Source: a virus
Direction: 5' to 3' (one strand)
Virus record (IMG/VR): IMGVR_UViG_3300042485_002160
Coordinates: 1-32,268 of that record
Length of the DNA: 32,268 bases
Positions 12,175-19,463 of the stretch are shown one piece after another. Numbering within the stretch: position 1 is the first letter of the stretch; the number at the start of each line of letters is the position of its first letter. The translations under genes and the position numbers were made by a program. Under the pieces are notes generated by a model. It was given only the letters and a program-made list of their open reading frames with translations. It was not told where the DNA came from and did not search any database.

Positions 12175-12930
12175 ATGTATTTAATTAACAAATATTCCAA
12201 ATGGTATAATCTCATAATAGAGAACGCAAAATCTAGACACCTTACAGAAGGATTTGAGCGCCATCACATCATTCCTAAATCGCTAGGCGGCACAAACCTA
12301 TTACAAAATATTGCTAGGCTAACCCCTAGAGAACACTTTATTTGTCATATGCTTTTGACCAAAATGACCGAAGGACAAGATAAGGCAAAAATGGTAAATG
12401 CAGCACTGCGACTTGCTAACGATCATAAAGGACGCTGCATCAACTCCAAAATATATGCTCTGATAAAGCGTGAGCGAGCACAATATCTAAGTGAAACGAC
12501 CCGCGGATCAAACAATAGTTTTTTTGGTAAGAAGCATACAGAAAAAACACGAAAGAAGATGTCAGAATCTAGACGAAAGTGGTCTTATACAGAAGAACAT
12601 ATAGAAAATTTTAAAGGTAGGACCAGTCCAATGAAGGGCAAGACACACTCTAAACAGACTAGAGAACGACTGTCTGAAGTAGGGAAACTTCGAATCCCTA
12701 ATCAACTAACAAAAGAAAAAACGTCGGCAACATTGTTAGGCCTAAATCTAAAGAGATCCAACGAAACAAAAGAAAAGATGCGACAATCAAAACTTGGAAT
12801 AGTTCATCCTAGAAAAACTTGCGAGCATTGCGGAAGAGAAACTACCGTTGCTATGTTTGCTAGATGGCACGGTAATAACTGTAAACTCAAGGAAATATCT
12901 GGGTTCCAGCAGTCATTAGAACAACCGTAA
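12175..12930 (+). CDS. HNH homing endonuclease with NUMOD3 repeats
   Basis: This 251-residue protein is the only plus-strand gene. The HNH core is ERHHIIPKSLGGTNLLQN, followed by LTPREHFICHMLL (residues 28-62). Then come NUMOD3-type DNA-binding repeats (FFGKKHTEKTRKKMSESR, MKGKTHSKQTRERLSE and a third copy) and a small C-terminal zinc finger (CEHCGRE, then ARWHGNNC). Such genes spread into cognate genomes by cutting an unoccupied site. The ATG at 12175 has AAGGA upstream and a late promoter. The last dozen codons run 44 bases into the 3' end of the convergent gene at 12887, as if the insertion fused its end to local sequence. Confidence 0.9.
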   Translation: MYLINKYSKWYNLIIENAKSRHLTEGFERHHIIPKSLGGTNLLQNIARLTPREHFICHMLLTKMTEGQDKAKMVNAALRLANDHKGRCINSKIYALIKRERAQYLSETTRGSNNSFFGKKHTEKTRKKMSESRRKWSYTEEHIENFKGRTSPMKGKTHSKQTRERLSEVGKLRIPNQLTKEKTSATLLGLNLKRSNETKEKMRQSKLGIVHPRKTCEHCGRETTVAMFARWHGNNCKLKEISGFQQSLEQP

Positions 12931-13174
12931 ACTTATCTGTCTTGAACTGGGCATTGAGTTTTCGGGCTAGGTTGATTGCGTGTCCCTTATTTGAGAACGA
13001 AACCTTCTTGTATTTGGGTCCCGGGTACTGCGTCAACAAATTAGATGTTTTGAGATTGATGGGTTTTGAGTCGTAGAACACCGCCCACACTCCCTCAGAT
13101 GCCAGCACTTGCTCGGTCTTGTAGGTTTGTTTGTTTGTGTGCTCAATCAGCACTTGTGGTTTGGGACGACTCAC
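12887..13174 (-). CDS. Unknown small protein, 95 residues
   Basis: The start is GTG at 13174, with AAGGA seven bases upstream; GTGA overlaps the stop of the GIY-YIG gene. The chain reads strand-rich (QVLIEHTNKQTYKTEQVLA, EGVWAVFYDSKPINL) and ends with SFSNKGHAINLARKLNAQFK and FTVVLMTAG. The last part is similar in layout to the short alpha/beta proteins nearby. It sits between two homing endonuclease genes, which may be its disturbers. Function unknown. Confidence 0.55.
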   Translation of the reverse strand: MSRPKPQVLIEHTNKQTYKTEQVLASEGVWAVFYDSKPINLKTSNLLTQYPGPKYKKVSFSNKGHAINLARKLNAQFKTDKFTVVLMTAGTQIFP

Positions 13175-13731
13175 GATATTTTCCTTTTTGCCATTCTAAT
13201 TTTTTGAGACTCAGAAATCTTTTTTCTTGTCTCGTCGGACAGTTTTTGTCCCGTTGGCATTATTTGTAGGGCGCGAGCAGCCTTAATTTTTTCTATGGTT
13301 TCGGGAGAATGCTTTTGCCCTGTACGAAGATTTGTTTGTTTTGCTCGAGCCTCTTTGATCCGTAATTTTGTTTCTTCGGTGTGCCTGAAATTTTTAGATT
13401 TTTCACTAATTATTTTACGACCTTCGATTGATATGCCAGTATCGCCGCCCATTAGACCATCTTCGGACCGAACATTAGCCCATTGCTCGGACACAACAAT
13501 TTGATTTTCTTGACTAAATTTTGTAGCAAAGTTGACTAATTCTGTTTTGTCGTCAAACAATTGACACCACAACGTAGTTACATCATTCCCGTGCTTTTTT
13601 AAATGCCTGGTCCATCGAATACCGGACCCTTTGTATTTGCAAGGATCCTGTTGAGTAGTTTTACCAAAGTATTTTAACCCAGTAACATTGTGCTGTTTTA
13701 TGTATAACCAAGTTGGCTTGATGGCATTCAT
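13171..13731 (-). CDS. GIY-YIG-type homing endonuclease with NUMOD3 repeats
   Basis: The protein has 186 residues. The nuclease part starts TWLYIKQHNVTGLKYFGKT, a divergent GIY-YIG pair in which LYI and YFG stand for the motif, then KYKGSGIRWTRHLKKHG. The C-terminal third has repeated NUMOD3-like units: FRHTEETKLRIKEARAKQ, GQKHSPETIEKIKAAR and GQKLSDETRKKISESQ. It should cut DNA at a homing site and drive its own spread. GGAG precedes the ATG at 13731 and is next to a hairpin that overlaps a late promoter motif. It is coupled to the GTG start of the next gene. Confidence 0.85.
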   Translation of the reverse strand: MNAIKPTWLYIKQHNVTGLKYFGKTTQQDPCKYKGSGIRWTRHLKKHGNDVTTLWCQLFDDKTELVNFATKFSQENQIVVSEQWANVRSEDGLMGGDTGISIEGRKIISEKSKNFRHTEETKLRIKEARAKQTNLRTGQKHSPETIEKIKAARALQIMPTGQKLSDETRKKISESQKIRMAKRKIS

Positions 13732-13740
13732 CGTAATCTC

Positions 13741-13767
13741 CGTAGTTTATTTATGCCAAAAACTACG
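13741..13767 (-). promoter_or_regulatory. Hairpin overlapping a late promoter before the GIY-YIG gene
   Basis: On the minus strand CGTAGTTT (13767-13760) pairs with AAACTACG (13748-13741) around an 11-base loop. The 3' arm touches the GGAG ribosome-binding site. CATAAATA (13755-13748), a T4-type late motif, spans loop and 3' arm. Read-through RNA would fold and hide the site, while RNA begun at the late motif would lack the 5' arm. Confidence 0.6.
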
Positions 13768-13981
13768 TGGTTTTAAAGCTTCCGCCACTGAGTTCAACTG
13801 TGATAACTTGTTCTTCAGTAGATGTGTTGACGCTGGATCGCATGGTTTCCAGCGTCAACAACAGCTTGGTGATGTCGGCATGCAGGTCTTTGGCGTCACG
13901 CAAGGTCATGGTGAATTCGCGTTGCCCACGAGACTCGTGTGCTTTGATACTGTCAACAAAACGATTTATATGCAAGCTCAT
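13763..13981 (-). CDS. Small helical phage protein, 72 residues
   Basis: The protein starts MSLHINRFVDSIKAHESRG and continues with helical segments (RDAKDLHADITKLLLTLETM) before a strand (EQVITVELSGGSFKTT). It overlaps the MazG-like gene by ATGA. Similar small proteins occur near MazG in T4-like phages, from memory. Function unknown. Its stop codon lies in the 5' arm of the hairpin in front of the GIY-YIG gene. Confidence 0.55.
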   Translation of the reverse strand: MSLHINRFVDSIKAHESRGQREFTMTLRDAKDLHADITKLLLTLETMRSSVNTSTEEQVITVELSGGSFKTT

Positions 13982-14334
13982 GATTTATTAACATAAGGTT
14001 CAAGGTCTGGTGGTGTCCAGCCCACAGGCTTGAGTACCTTGCCATCTTCACGCTTGCGAACCTTGCCTGTTTCTCGATCAATCTTGGCAAAGTTTGTACT
14101 CATGACTTCTTTCCAGGCCCCCTCAGCATCCCATCCAGCACTGTGGATAGCACCAATAGTAACAACTAAGATGTCAATAAGAGCGTCTAGTGTTTCAACA
14201 TCATCTGGAGCATCTTTAAGTTCTTTGTATTCCTCATCGATTAATGCCATATACATATCAAACTGTGCTTGATCTCCTGTGACACTTTGGTCGCAAGCCC
14301 GCATAAATTTTTCTTGGTCCCTAAACGGATTCAT
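13978..14334 (-). CDS. MazG-like nucleotide pyrophosphohydrolase
   Basis: The protein has 118 residues. The all-alpha NTP-pyrophosphatase motif is seen as LIDEEYKELKDAP followed by LDALIDILVVTIGAI, with acidic residues in the EExxE...ExxD places (the second motif uses D). The tail FAKIDRETGKVRKREDGKV and KPVGWTPPDL is typical of the phage and bacterial PRA-PH-like group. It would hydrolyse (d)NTPs or a nucleotide alarmone, cleaning or shifting the pool during infection. It overlaps both neighbours. Confidence 0.8.
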   Translation of the reverse strand: MNPFRDQEKFMRACDQSVTGDQAQFDMYMALIDEEYKELKDAPDDVETLDALIDILVVTIGAIHSAGWDAEGAWKEVMSTNFAKIDRETGKVRKREDGKVLKPVGWTPPDLEPYVNKS

Positions 14335-14764
14335 TGGTTTGTTCCTTGGTATGAAATGGTCCTTGATACTGATAGCGTTGCAGTGTAATTAACTTGGGAT
14401 TTTGCATGACTTTCCAGGTACGGTGTTGTTTCACACGGTACCATCCAGCAGCATACCAACTCTTGCTTTTGGCATCTTTGGTAAACAGTGGCAACCGGAG
14501 TTGCACATTCCACAGTGGGTTATACACACGGCCAGCTACTTCGTAACCATGCACTAGATTGCGTGGTACTGTTTTTGTTTTTTCTGGCTTTTCAAATTCA
14601 ATGTTGGCTTCACGGCCGGCCATCTTGATGGTTTTGTATCTGGCAACTCGATCGAGAATTTTTACAGTATAGCCATCTTCAACAGCTTCTACTTGACCAA
14701 TTTTGCGATCGTCTTTTTTAAGAATCCAATACTGATTCGCTACCACGGGCTTGGCTAAGATCAT
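14321..14764 (-). CDS. Conserved phage protein, function unknown
   Basis: The protein has 147 residues. Sequence cues are NQYWILKKDDRKIGQVEA at the start, a beta-rich centre (YTVKILDRVARYKTIKM) and a basic end (RVKQHRTWKVMQNPKL). I recall similar proteins next to the exonuclease in marine T4-like phages but know no function. The start at 14764 lies 47 bases inside the exonuclease gene, a long overlap, so a later start cannot be ruled out, though no good ATG follows. Confidence 0.6.
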   Translation of the reverse strand: MILAKPVVANQYWILKKDDRKIGQVEAVEDGYTVKILDRVARYKTIKMAGREANIEFEKPEKTKTVPRNLVHGYEVAGRVYNPLWNVQLRLPLFTKDAKSKSWYAAGWYRVKQHRTWKVMQNPKLITLQRYQYQGPFHTKEQTNESV

Positions 14765-15794
14765 CTAAAACTCCCTTGTAAGTTATATTGAGCCAGCGAC
14801 CAATTTGTTCAGCATGGTCACTGAGTTTGTTGAGTTCGTACTTTCCGCAAAATTTTAGAAAGTGTGCACCCACCTGTCCAATATCTTTGTGTGAAATTTG
14901 TTCTGCAATAGCAGTGTCCACAGCCAGCTTGATGTCATCAGGTTGCGCAGTAAGATCAATTAGTGTGCGATTGCGTTCATAGTCGTCAAGCACTCGGTGC
15001 TCGGCACTTTCATGATCGGTCCAACGTTGCAGCATGAGGTTGTTCCAGTTGTAGCCGCGACGATCGCGATCTTCAAACGCTTCGGTCAAACCCACACTGT
15101 TTTTTGTGCCTTTTATACGCACACCAGGATAGGCACTAAACACATTGTCACCAGGATCGCCGCGCATGCACTTCAAGAACAGCACCCACTTTTGATAATC
15201 AGTAGGAGATTCAAAATCACTATTGGCCTTGCCAACCTTGATCTTGCTGTTGCTTTCAACAGTAAAACTCAACTTGCGTCCTTTGTCGTCAGTAACACCA
15301 TCAACACTGAACAAGTGATCATTTATGCCATTGTAGAGTTGCACATTGGGTGCAACCAATTGCACAAAGTCTGAATCAGAGCTGACAATAACATTTTCAT
15401 CTTGGGGGTGCAGTGCGATCCAACGAGCAATGATGTCATCAGCTTCGGCTGTGGCACAACGGATAACACTGCAATTTGTTTTTGCAGACAAATATTTGGT
15501 CATCTCATCATAGGTTTCCCAGAACAGCTTGTCTTCTTCTGCTTCAGTTTCTGTCATGGCACCACGTGCCACAGCACGATTGGCCTTGTAGGGCTTGTAG
15601 GCATCTTTGCGCCAGCTACGACCTTCCAGTGCGAAAACCACATGATCGGCACCAAATCTGCGAGCCACTTTGTTTGCACTCATAAAAGTAAGATGCAATG
15701 CAAAGCCCAGTTTGGTCCATGTGTCACTAGCACGATGTGCTTGGTGGCGTGCACGGAAAAACATGTTGCTAGTATCAATCAGCAGGTATTTCAT
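14718..15794 (-). CDS. 5'-3' exonuclease of the T4 RNase H/FEN type
   Basis: The protein has 358 residues, a little longer than T4 RNase H (305). The PIN-like acidic active site is present in order: LLIDTSNMFFRA at the start, VVFALEGRSWRKDAYKPYKA, ATAEADDIIARW, VIVSSDSDFVQLV and, later, MRGDPGDNVFSAYPGV, which matches the helix-hairpin-helix entry of FEN nucleases. It would remove RNA primers and flaps on the lagging strand of replicating phage DNA. It is a core replication gene and anchors the T4-like assignment. Its start overlaps the SGNH gene upstream by 20 bases. Confidence 0.9.
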   Translation of the reverse strand: MKYLLIDTSNMFFRARHQAHRASDTWTKLGFALHLTFMSANKVARRFGADHVVFALEGRSWRKDAYKPYKANRAVARGAMTETEAEEDKLFWETYDEMTKYLSAKTNCSVIRCATAEADDIIARWIALHPQDENVIVSSDSDFVQLVAPNVQLYNGINDHLFSVDGVTDDKGRKLSFTVESNSKIKVGKANSDFESPTDYQKWVLFLKCMRGDPGDNVFSAYPGVRIKGTKNSVGLTEAFEDRDRRGYNWNNLMLQRWTDHESAEHRVLDDYERNRTLIDLTAQPDDIKLAVDTAIAEQISHKDIGQVGAHFLKFCGKYELNKLSDHAEQIGRWLNITYKGVLDDLSQARGSESVLDS

Positions 15795-16545
15795 GTGGTC
15801 TTAATAGTTGGTTACGTTTAATGTATTGTAACAGGTATTCAGCCCAAAAGCAATGGGCATCCGCACCAAAATGGTAACTTGAAGGATTTTTGTACTCAAA
15901 TCCGTTGTTTTTTAGCACACTGTTGTAGGTCTGTGCAGCATCATATGGTCCTAGGTAGCTGGCGCCCCAGTCCTTTTGGTCTTGGGGTAAGATAACCGGT
16001 TCCATGAGATTTTGAGAATTTAGCACTGGCATGGCAAAGTGACTGTTTGCACTAAAGAACAAATGACGAATATTCTGTTGCTCCAGCTCCTGGTGAAAGT
16101 TCCAGATTTCTTCATGGGCTTGACGTGTACAACTGGGCCAATCTACATCAACCACAAACTGTTTGTAACGTTGTTCCAACTCGGGTGGCACCTGATCAAT
16201 GCCAGAAGCATTTACTTGCCACCATTCATCGTCATAGAACCATTCCTCACGCTCCCAGGTGCTCCACTGTATCAACATAAAAGTATCATCTAAATTGCCA
16301 CGATTGCGTTCAATCCAGGCACGAGTGGTACGCATGATTCGAGCGTTACTACCGCCAGCTTGTGCATCCAGATCCAGGATAGCAAACAAATGATTGGCTA
16401 ACTCACAACCAAAACTCACACGAACATTGGCAGGATGCGCCTGGCAGCCCATACCCCAAAGAAATTCGTCATCTTGTGCCCAAGCATGTGGCACCGCAGC
16501 TTCAGCGGCTGCGGCATGACTATCGCCGTTTACGTACAATATCAT
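15775..16545 (-). CDS. SGNH/GDSL-like hydrolase 1
   Basis: The protein has 256 residues. The nucleophile block is ILYVNGDSHAAAAEA near the N-terminus, AGGSNARIMRTTRAWIERN supplies the Gly/Asn region, and near the C-terminus PSSYHFGADAHCFWAEYLL provides the D-x2-H-like catalytic pair (D and H spaced in GADAH). SGNH enzymes cleave or transfer acyl esters. In aquatic T4-like phages such proteins are common and unassigned. It overlaps both neighbours, with ATGA upstream. Confidence 0.65.
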   Translation of the reverse strand: MILYVNGDSHAAAAEAAVPHAWAQDDEFLWGMGCQAHPANVRVSFGCELANHLFAILDLDAQAGGSNARIMRTTRAWIERNRGNLDDTFMLIQWSTWEREEWFYDDEWWQVNASGIDQVPPELEQRYKQFVVDVDWPSCTRQAHEEIWNFHQELEQQNIRHLFFSANSHFAMPVLNSQNLMEPVILPQDQKDWGASYLGPYDAAQTYNSVLKNNGFEYKNPSSYHFGADAHCFWAEYLLQYIKRNQLLRPHEIPAD

Positions 16546-16781
16546 TCGTGATATGCAGGATTAGGAACTTCAAGTTCAAACACAAGATAGTTGGATTTTG
16601 GATTAGCAGTGTCTTTGAGAACTTCTAGGGTACGATACTGCTCAGCTTCATCTTTTGATTGATAAAAACCTGGCCCAAATGTAATGTTGGCGCCTGTACC
16701 GTACACATAGGTCATGTTCAAGCCTGTTTGCTTGATCAGAGTATAGACCTTGAAAGTCTTAGGCGGCGTTATTGGTTCCAT
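16542..16781 (-). CDS. Small protein of the repeated short alpha/beta type, 79 residues
   Basis: I choose the ATG at 16781 (MEPITPPKTFKVYTLIKQ), since earlier codons lie inside the nucleotidyltransferase gene. The chain has a strand, GPGFYQSKDEAEQYRTLEVL and a final strand (NYLVFELEVPNP). FYQSKDEAEQY parallels FYSTLEEAQAY in the protein at 11525. Function unknown. It overlaps its upstream gene by 23 bases. Confidence 0.55.
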   Translation of the reverse strand: MEPITPPKTFKVYTLIKQTGLNMTYVYGTGANITFGPGFYQSKDEAEQYRTLEVLKDTANPKSNYLVFELEVPNPAYHE

Positions 16782-17250
16782 TTGAGAGTTCCTTTTCAGC
16801 TTCGGCTGCTGCTGCACGTTTGCGTAAGCTGCTGCTGGAGAACGAGTGATCTCTGCTGTTGAACACATGCTCTATTCCCAGGCCGGTGCCTTCGTTGCGT
16901 CCAGTAAAATTTGTGTCTTCGTACTCTTGGCCCAGGATGCGTACATCAATGGGCAAGGTAAGAATCAAGTCAATCAAGTCTCGCTCTGTAGTGTACACCA
17001 CAATCTCGTCTACAAATCTACAGGCACTCAATTGTATCTGTCTCTCCACAATGCTTTGTACTGGAGCATTTTTAATGCCCGGACGATCAATGCTGGCGTC
17101 AGTTTGTAGCCCTGCAATAAGATAGTCGCAGTGGTTTTTAGCTTCGGCTAACATGGCAATGTGTCCAGCATGCAGCATGTCAAATTGACTGAATGTGATG
17201 CCAATTCGTTTGCCTTGTGCTTTGAGTTCTTTAATATGGTTAAAAATCAT
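16759..17250 (-). CDS. Cytidylyltransferase-like nucleotidyltransferase
   Basis: The protein has 163 residues. The HxGH motif is SQFDMLHAGHIAML (residues 21-34, with H27 and H30), and SSSSLRKR near the C-terminus corresponds to the ISSSxIR motif of the TagD/RfaE-C/NadM-like superfamily. It transfers a nucleotide from CTP or ATP to a phosphorylated small molecule, for example glycerol- or heptose-phosphate. The exact substrate cannot be told. ATG and stop overlap neighbours. It may serve sugar or nucleotide activation with the glycan genes at 26-28.7 kb. Confidence 0.8.
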   Translation of the reverse strand: MIFNHIKELKAQGKRIGITFSQFDMLHAGHIAMLAEAKNHCDYLIAGLQTDASIDRPGIKNAPVQSIVERQIQLSACRFVDEIVVYTTERDLIDLILTLPIDVRILGQEYEDTNFTGRNEGTGLGIEHVFNSRDHSFSSSSLRKRAAAAEAEKELSNGTNNAA

Positions 17251-17639
17251 GATACCTCACTTCGTCCGCCACCAATGTCGGTGCTCTTGACCCATACGCC
17301 TGATTTGCGCATGGCTTGTTCTTGTTCCCATGTTTCCATCACAACATGTCTGCACACGTTCTGGAACCAGCGATCTACAATTTCAGCATCAGTATCTTCA
17401 GGCTTCATCATGTAGCCAGCCTTGACCAGCCTTGCTACAAAAATATCGTTCCAGTCCAGTTCAAATGCACCTTGGTGCAAATTGTTGGGATCAATGTCCA
17501 TGCGGATCATGGCCACATAAGGCTCTTTGTTTTCTGTAGCAATGTCCTTGTCAGTCTTGACAGGTGCCTTGACGCGGGGCTCTTTAGCAGGCTTTGGCTC
17601 TGCTGTTGCTTTGGGCTTTTTCTTAAACCAATCAAACAT
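17247..17639 (-). CDS. Conserved T4-like phage protein, function unknown
   Basis: The protein has 130 residues with the start at 17639 (MFDWFKKKPKATAEPKPAK). A lysine/proline/alanine-rich linker leads to a conserved core: YVAMIRMDIDPNNLHQGAF, ELDWNDIFVARLVKAGY and IVDRWFQNVCRHVVMETWEQ. From memory this core occurs in many cyanophages as a hypothetical protein. The hydrophilic linker suggests a two-part protein. It overlaps the SGNH gene upstream by 8 bases. Confidence 0.65.
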   Translation of the reverse strand: MFDWFKKKPKATAEPKPAKEPRVKAPVKTDKDIATENKEPYVAMIRMDIDPNNLHQGAFELDWNDIFVARLVKAGYMMKPEDTDAEIVDRWFQNVCRHVVMETWEQEQAMRKSGVWVKSTDIGGGRSEVS

Positions 17640-18339
17640 ATATAATACCTTGTAAAAATTTTGCAAACTTTTTGTGCCCTTCTGTACTTAGATGCCCAGT
17701 GACTTGATGAGCATTAGGATCATTGTCTTTGGCCCAATCTAGCACACAAAAATTATGCAACTGATAAAAATTCTTATTGTTAATACACCATTGCACTTGT
17801 TGTAAAGATTCAATGTAGGGAAAACTATTTACTGGGATCTCAGTGTTTTTAGCAGCAGAAAAAAATCGATATTCAAGCCCCAATGCTTCTAAGGTGTTTG
17901 CAAGCATAAAAAGACTGGTATAAAAATTAGTCAATTGTGAGTGTACAAACATGTCGTTGTTGATTAAACATTTCTGTTCTAAGGTAGCTTCGTTCTCCTT
18001 CAACAACACATCGAGTGTAACAAACTTTGGATTTTTATGTTCGTTACCTACTAGAGAATCTGGAATTCGATTTAACACTCCAGGTTTGTTGCCATAATAC
18101 CAAACTTCTATACGCCGAATAAAACTCCAACCAATCAATATCAATGGCATGTTACCTTGATATTTTAACTCTAGTGCTTTTTCTATCGTACTTCTTATAA
18201 TTCTTTGATTGTTTGCACCAATTGCTGCTATGTTGTGTACTGGTAAGTCTAGCTCTTTTTTTAAAAAATCGCTGTAAACATGAGTCGAGCTGTTCTTTGC
18301 AGAATAGCTGTCACCATTAACCAGTACACAATCAAACAT
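17632..18339 (-). CDS. SGNH/GDSL-like hydrolase 2
   Basis: The protein has 235 residues with the ATG at 18339, one base after the QueE stop (TAACATG); longer in-frame starts lie within QueE. The blocks are MFDCVLVNGDSYSAKNSS (nucleophile serine in GDSY), HNIAAIGANNQRIIRSTI (Gly/Asn), and a C-terminal HQVTGHLSTEGHKKFAKF with the H-L-S-x-x-G-H signature. It is a divergent relative of the proteins at 15775 and 19460. The substrate is unknown. Confidence 0.65.
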   Translation of the reverse strand: MFDCVLVNGDSYSAKNSSTHVYSDFLKKELDLPVHNIAAIGANNQRIIRSTIEKALELKYQGNMPLILIGWSFIRRIEVWYYGNKPGVLNRIPDSLVGNEHKNPKFVTLDVLLKENEATLEQKCLINNDMFVHSQLTNFYTSLFMLANTLEALGLEYRFFSAAKNTEIPVNSFPYIESLQQVQWCINNKNFYQLHNFCVLDWAKDNDPNAHQVTGHLSTEGHKKFAKFLQGIIYV

Positions 18340-18340
18340 G

Positions 18341-19186
18341 TTATTTCCCCCAGCCATTGCCCCAAAGATCCACATGCAATCTTGGGGTATACCAGTAACC
18401 GCGTTTGAGTGCTTCGTCTGCAACATGAATTCTATTGCTGTCATATACGCTAACCACACCGCCCACTGGCATCACGAACACGGGGCCACTGAAACCACGC
18501 AGTCGATACTCATCCACAGCACGATCCAGCTCGTCGAAGTCTTCAATCTTGTCTACCACAAACTTCAAGTAAGTGATGCCATGTGTTTCGTAATCCCATA
18601 CAATATCTGGCTTGATTGCATCTGCCCAAGTCTCACCTGATACACTCAGCTTGGGGCTTACTGAGAATGTGATCTCACCGTGCCAGTTTGCCAGATACTG
18701 TTTGAAGTCACGTGTGAGTTCTTGAGTACCATTGGTTTCAAATGTAATGTGTCGCAAACCACGTTCGTGCAACAGGTCCAACAACTCAGGATATGCTCGC
18801 TGCCAGCCCAGCAATGGCTCGCCACCAGTGATAACCAAGTGTACAGGGTTGCCGTTGGGTTGTTGCCAGTTATTGTTAGGCAACAATGCTGCCATCTTTT
18901 CCACAAGTTCTTCAGGAGTGTATGTGGGGCTTAGATGTTTGAAGTCTGGATGCCAACTAGCATAGCTGTCGCAGCCAGTATCTACTAATGGCAGTTCTTC
19001 AAAAGTCTTGTATAAATGCACAGTCTTGGCAACTTCGTCAGCACCTGTGCTTTTTTCTCCAGGCTTACAACCAAAGCCTGAACAGGTGAAGTTACAACCA
19101 AATGTGCGGAGGAAAATTGAAGGAACGCCTACATAGCGGCCTTCGCCTTGTGCAGAATAAAATAGTTCACTTACTTTTAATTTCAT
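18341..19186 (-). CDS. queE: 7-carboxy-7-deazaguanine synthase QueE (phage type)
   Basis: The protein has 281 residues. It converts 6-carboxytetrahydropterin to 7-carboxy-7-deazaguanine by radical SAM chemistry. Seen in the sequence: YSAQGEGRYVGVPSIFLR at the start, a cluster loop with C31-x3-C35 and then a long insertion before TGCDSYASW (C72), plus HLVITGGEPLLGWQ and ITFETNGTQE, which are QueE hallmarks. C40 lies inside the insertion, so the third iron-sulfur ligand is probably C72, giving a much enlarged loop. It clusters with MazG and SGNH genes. FolE and QueD lie downstream in coordinate order. Confidence 0.9.
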   Translation of the reverse strand: MKLKVSELFYSAQGEGRYVGVPSIFLRTFGCNFTCSGFGCKPGEKSTGADEVAKTVHLYKTFEELPLVDTGCDSYASWHPDFKHLSPTYTPEELVEKMAALLPNNNWQQPNGNPVHLVITGGEPLLGWQRAYPELLDLLHERGLRHITFETNGTQELTRDFKQYLANWHGEITFSVSPKLSVSGETWADAIKPDIVWDYETHGITYLKFVVDKIEDFDELDRAVDEYRLRGFSGPVFVMPVGGVVSVYDSNRIHVADEALKRGYWYTPRLHVDLWGNGWGK

Positions 19187-19187
19187 G

Positions 19188-19463
19188 TTAGTCCTTAAAA
19201 ATGTTTGACCACTGTTTTAGTTTGGTAATCTTGTTGCTGGCAGCAGCAAGCACCTCCTCGCGACTCACAAGGTCGAAGTCAGTGCACAAATCAATCATGG
19301 CCTGCAAGTCCCCTAGTTCTTCTGCCAGGTGTTGCCTATTGGTCAATGGTTTGCCAGGCTTGACATTGTCTAGACCAAAACGGTTAATTTTGCTGACGGC
19401 AACAATTACCTCAGCACACTCTTCTTGTGTGATATCTAGAATCTCTTTGTGTTGTGGTGTCAT
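19188..19463 (-). CDS. Small MazG-type nucleotide pyrophosphohydrolase
   Basis: The protein has 91 residues, near the minimum for the fold. The metal-binding motifs are ITQEECAEVIVAVSKINRFG and HLAEELGDLQAMIDL, in the EExxE and ExxD layout. It would hydrolyse NTPs such as dNTPs to NMP and pyrophosphate. It is distinct from the 118-residue relative at 13978. ATGA joins it to the SGNH gene upstream, and QueE follows 1 base after its stop. Confidence 0.8.
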   Translation of the reverse strand: MTPQHKEILDITQEECAEVIVAVSKINRFGLDNVKPGKPLTNRQHLAEELGDLQAMIDLCTDFDLVSREEVLAAASNKITKLKQWSNIFKD

